Of a stretch of DNA of 64,000 bases, positions 63,319 through 64,000 are shown piece by piece. The notes under the pieces are model-generated. The model did no database searches, was not told where the DNA came from, and saw only the letters and a program-made list of their open reading frames with translations. The DNA is from Pseudomonas marginalis (GTDB taxonomy: Bacteria; Pseudomonadota; Gammaproteobacteria; Pseudomonadales; Pseudomonadaceae), in assembly GCF_001645105.1 (NCBI RefSeq), contig NZ_LKEG01000036.1, positions 318,493 to 382,492 on the forward strand, in the 5' to 3' direction. Both the position numbers and the translations under genes were made by a program. How positions within the stretch are numbered: the stretch's first letter is position 1; every line of letters starts with the position of its first letter.

Positions 63319-64000
63319 TCATTGCCCTTTGAGAGCAATTGCCACTGCCGCTGAAAGGGACGTCGTGGCTCTGCTGATCAGCGTCGAAAGCTGATGGCTG
63401 TCGTCGAAAAGTGCGTCTTGGGATGCGCTGACATCGTAGTCCGCCAGGGCAAGTGCGAGCGGCTCCGGTAGGCCGAAATTGATTAACGCAGAGGCGTAGT
63501 CACTTTCAGGCAAGTTCTTGTAGGGAATGTTCCTACCCGTTTGCCGAGAAACCTCGGCTGCGAGTTCCGATAACGTCCAGGCGCTGTCACCCGCCAACTC
63601 GTAAACCTTCCCCTCTTGATCGCCACGGGTCAGCACGACGGCAGCGGCCTGGGCGAAATCTTCCCGTGTCGCCGCGGCAATCTTTCCGTCACCGGCACTG
63701 CCGATAAATACACCGGCCGATAACGCGCCAGCAATAAAGCCGGTGTAGTTCTCGGTATACCAACCATGACGCAATATCGTGAATGCCAATCCCGACGCTT
63801 TGAGCTCGGCTTCCGTTTGCCGATGCTCCTCGGCGAGGCTCAATGAAGAGGTATCCGCGTGCAGTAAACTTGTATAAACAACGCGATTCACACCGGCTTG
63901 CTTTGCGGCGTTGATGACATTTCGATGCTGTGAGAATCGCTTGCCTATTTCGCTCGAGGAAATGAGTAGAAGCGTGTCGACTCCGTTGAGCGCCGCGACC
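63319..64000 (-). CDS. NAD(P)H:quinone oxidoreductase, QorB/YtfG-type (NmrA-like), partial at right edge
   Basis: The minus-strand frame runs to the window end, reading VAALNGVDTLLLISSSEIGKR, then HRNVINAAKQAGVNRVVYTSLLHAD, LAEEHRQTEAELKASGLAFTILRHGWYTENY, and later GKVYELAGDSAWTLSELAAEVS. This is the SDR-like NmrA/QorB family, atypical NAD(P)H-binding proteins that reduce quinones. About 226 C-terminal residues are present; the N-terminal Rossmann glycine motif lies beyond the edge. Apparent internal starts (for example the GTG at 63891) are not real starts because homology continues upstream. The hairpin at 63268-63301 follows. Confidence 0.9.
   Translation of the reverse strand, partial: VAALNGVDTLLLISSSEIGKRFSQHRNVINAAKQAGVNRVVYTSLLHADTSSLSLAEEHRQTEAELKASGLAFTILRHGWYTENYTGFIAGALSAGVFIGSAGDGKIAAATREDFAQAAAVVLTRGDQEGKVYELAGDSAWTLSELAAEVSRQTGRNIPYKNLPESDYASALINFGLPEPLALALADYDVSASQDALFDDSHQLSTLISRATTSLSAAVAIALKGQ

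Overview
The window looks like a chromosomal accessory region of a Pseudomonas. The aldoxime dehydratase, amidase and Fe-type nitrile hydratase closely resemble the Pseudomonas chlororaphis B23 enzymes as I remember them. The siderophore parts (PvdE/SyrD-type exporter, PvdH-type aminotransferase) and the RND/OprM parts are also Pseudomonas-like. Codon use is GC-rich throughout and strongest in the siderophore block.

Region 1 (1-6164) is an aldoxime-nitrile catabolic cluster on the minus strand: aldoxime dehydratase (oxdA), an outer-membrane channel, an amidase-signature amidase, nitrile hydratase alpha, and the first part of nitrile hydratase beta, which runs off the left edge. A divergent AraC-family gene is the likely activator. 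The enzymes convert R-CH=NOH to R-CN, then R-CONH2, then R-COOH. A bidirectional terminator (about 6264-6328) separates this cluster from the next.

Region 2 (6485-45696) is a complete nonribosomal siderophore locus. It holds a TonB-dependent receptor, an ABC importer (ATPase, two FecCD permeases, binding protein), a stand-alone Fe(II)/2-oxoglutarate beta-hydroxylase, four NRPSs, a PvdE/SyrD-type exporter, an FhuF-type ferric reductase, an MbtH-like protein and a diaminobutyrate aminotransferase, with a good Fur box at 43804-43822. Reading A-domain pockets by eye gives seven modules: Asp(E)-Dab-X-X-Asp-Gly-Asp. All three Asp modules have a plausible beta-hydroxylation route. Two have tandem carrier domains, and the stand-alone hydroxylase gene sits just upstream. 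The third is split between two proteins as C-hydroxylase | interface-like domain-A-T-TE. No hydroxamate or catecholate genes are present, so the predicted product is a hexadentate siderophore using only beta-hydroxyaspartate, which I cannot match to a known compound. The thioesterase has Cys in place of the usual Ser.

Region 3 (46159-48556) has a COG2085 NADP-binding oxidoreductase, an SDR and a divergent TetR regulator with a paired palindromic operator. Region 4 (48616-53183) is a compact D-tartrate module: D-tartrate dehydratase, a DctA carrier, an oxaloacetate decarboxylase of the PA4872 type and a divergent LysR regulator. Together they would take D-tartrate to oxaloacetate to pyruvate.

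Region 5 (53701-62641) has a TetR regulator, a FadL/TodX-type channel and an OprM-MFP-RND efflux system. Four operator-like sites of identical geometry (TGTGACC-N12-GGTCAC) tie them together. A 40-codon fragment of a beta-ketoacyl-ACP synthase gene and a second TetR gene follow the RND gene. The right edge holds a 5'-truncated DUF1349 gene and a partial QorB/YtfG-type NAD(P)H:quinone oxidoreductase.

No tRNA, rRNA, CRISPR array, insertion sequence or integrase was seen. All family calls and A-domain codes are by-eye readings without database searches.
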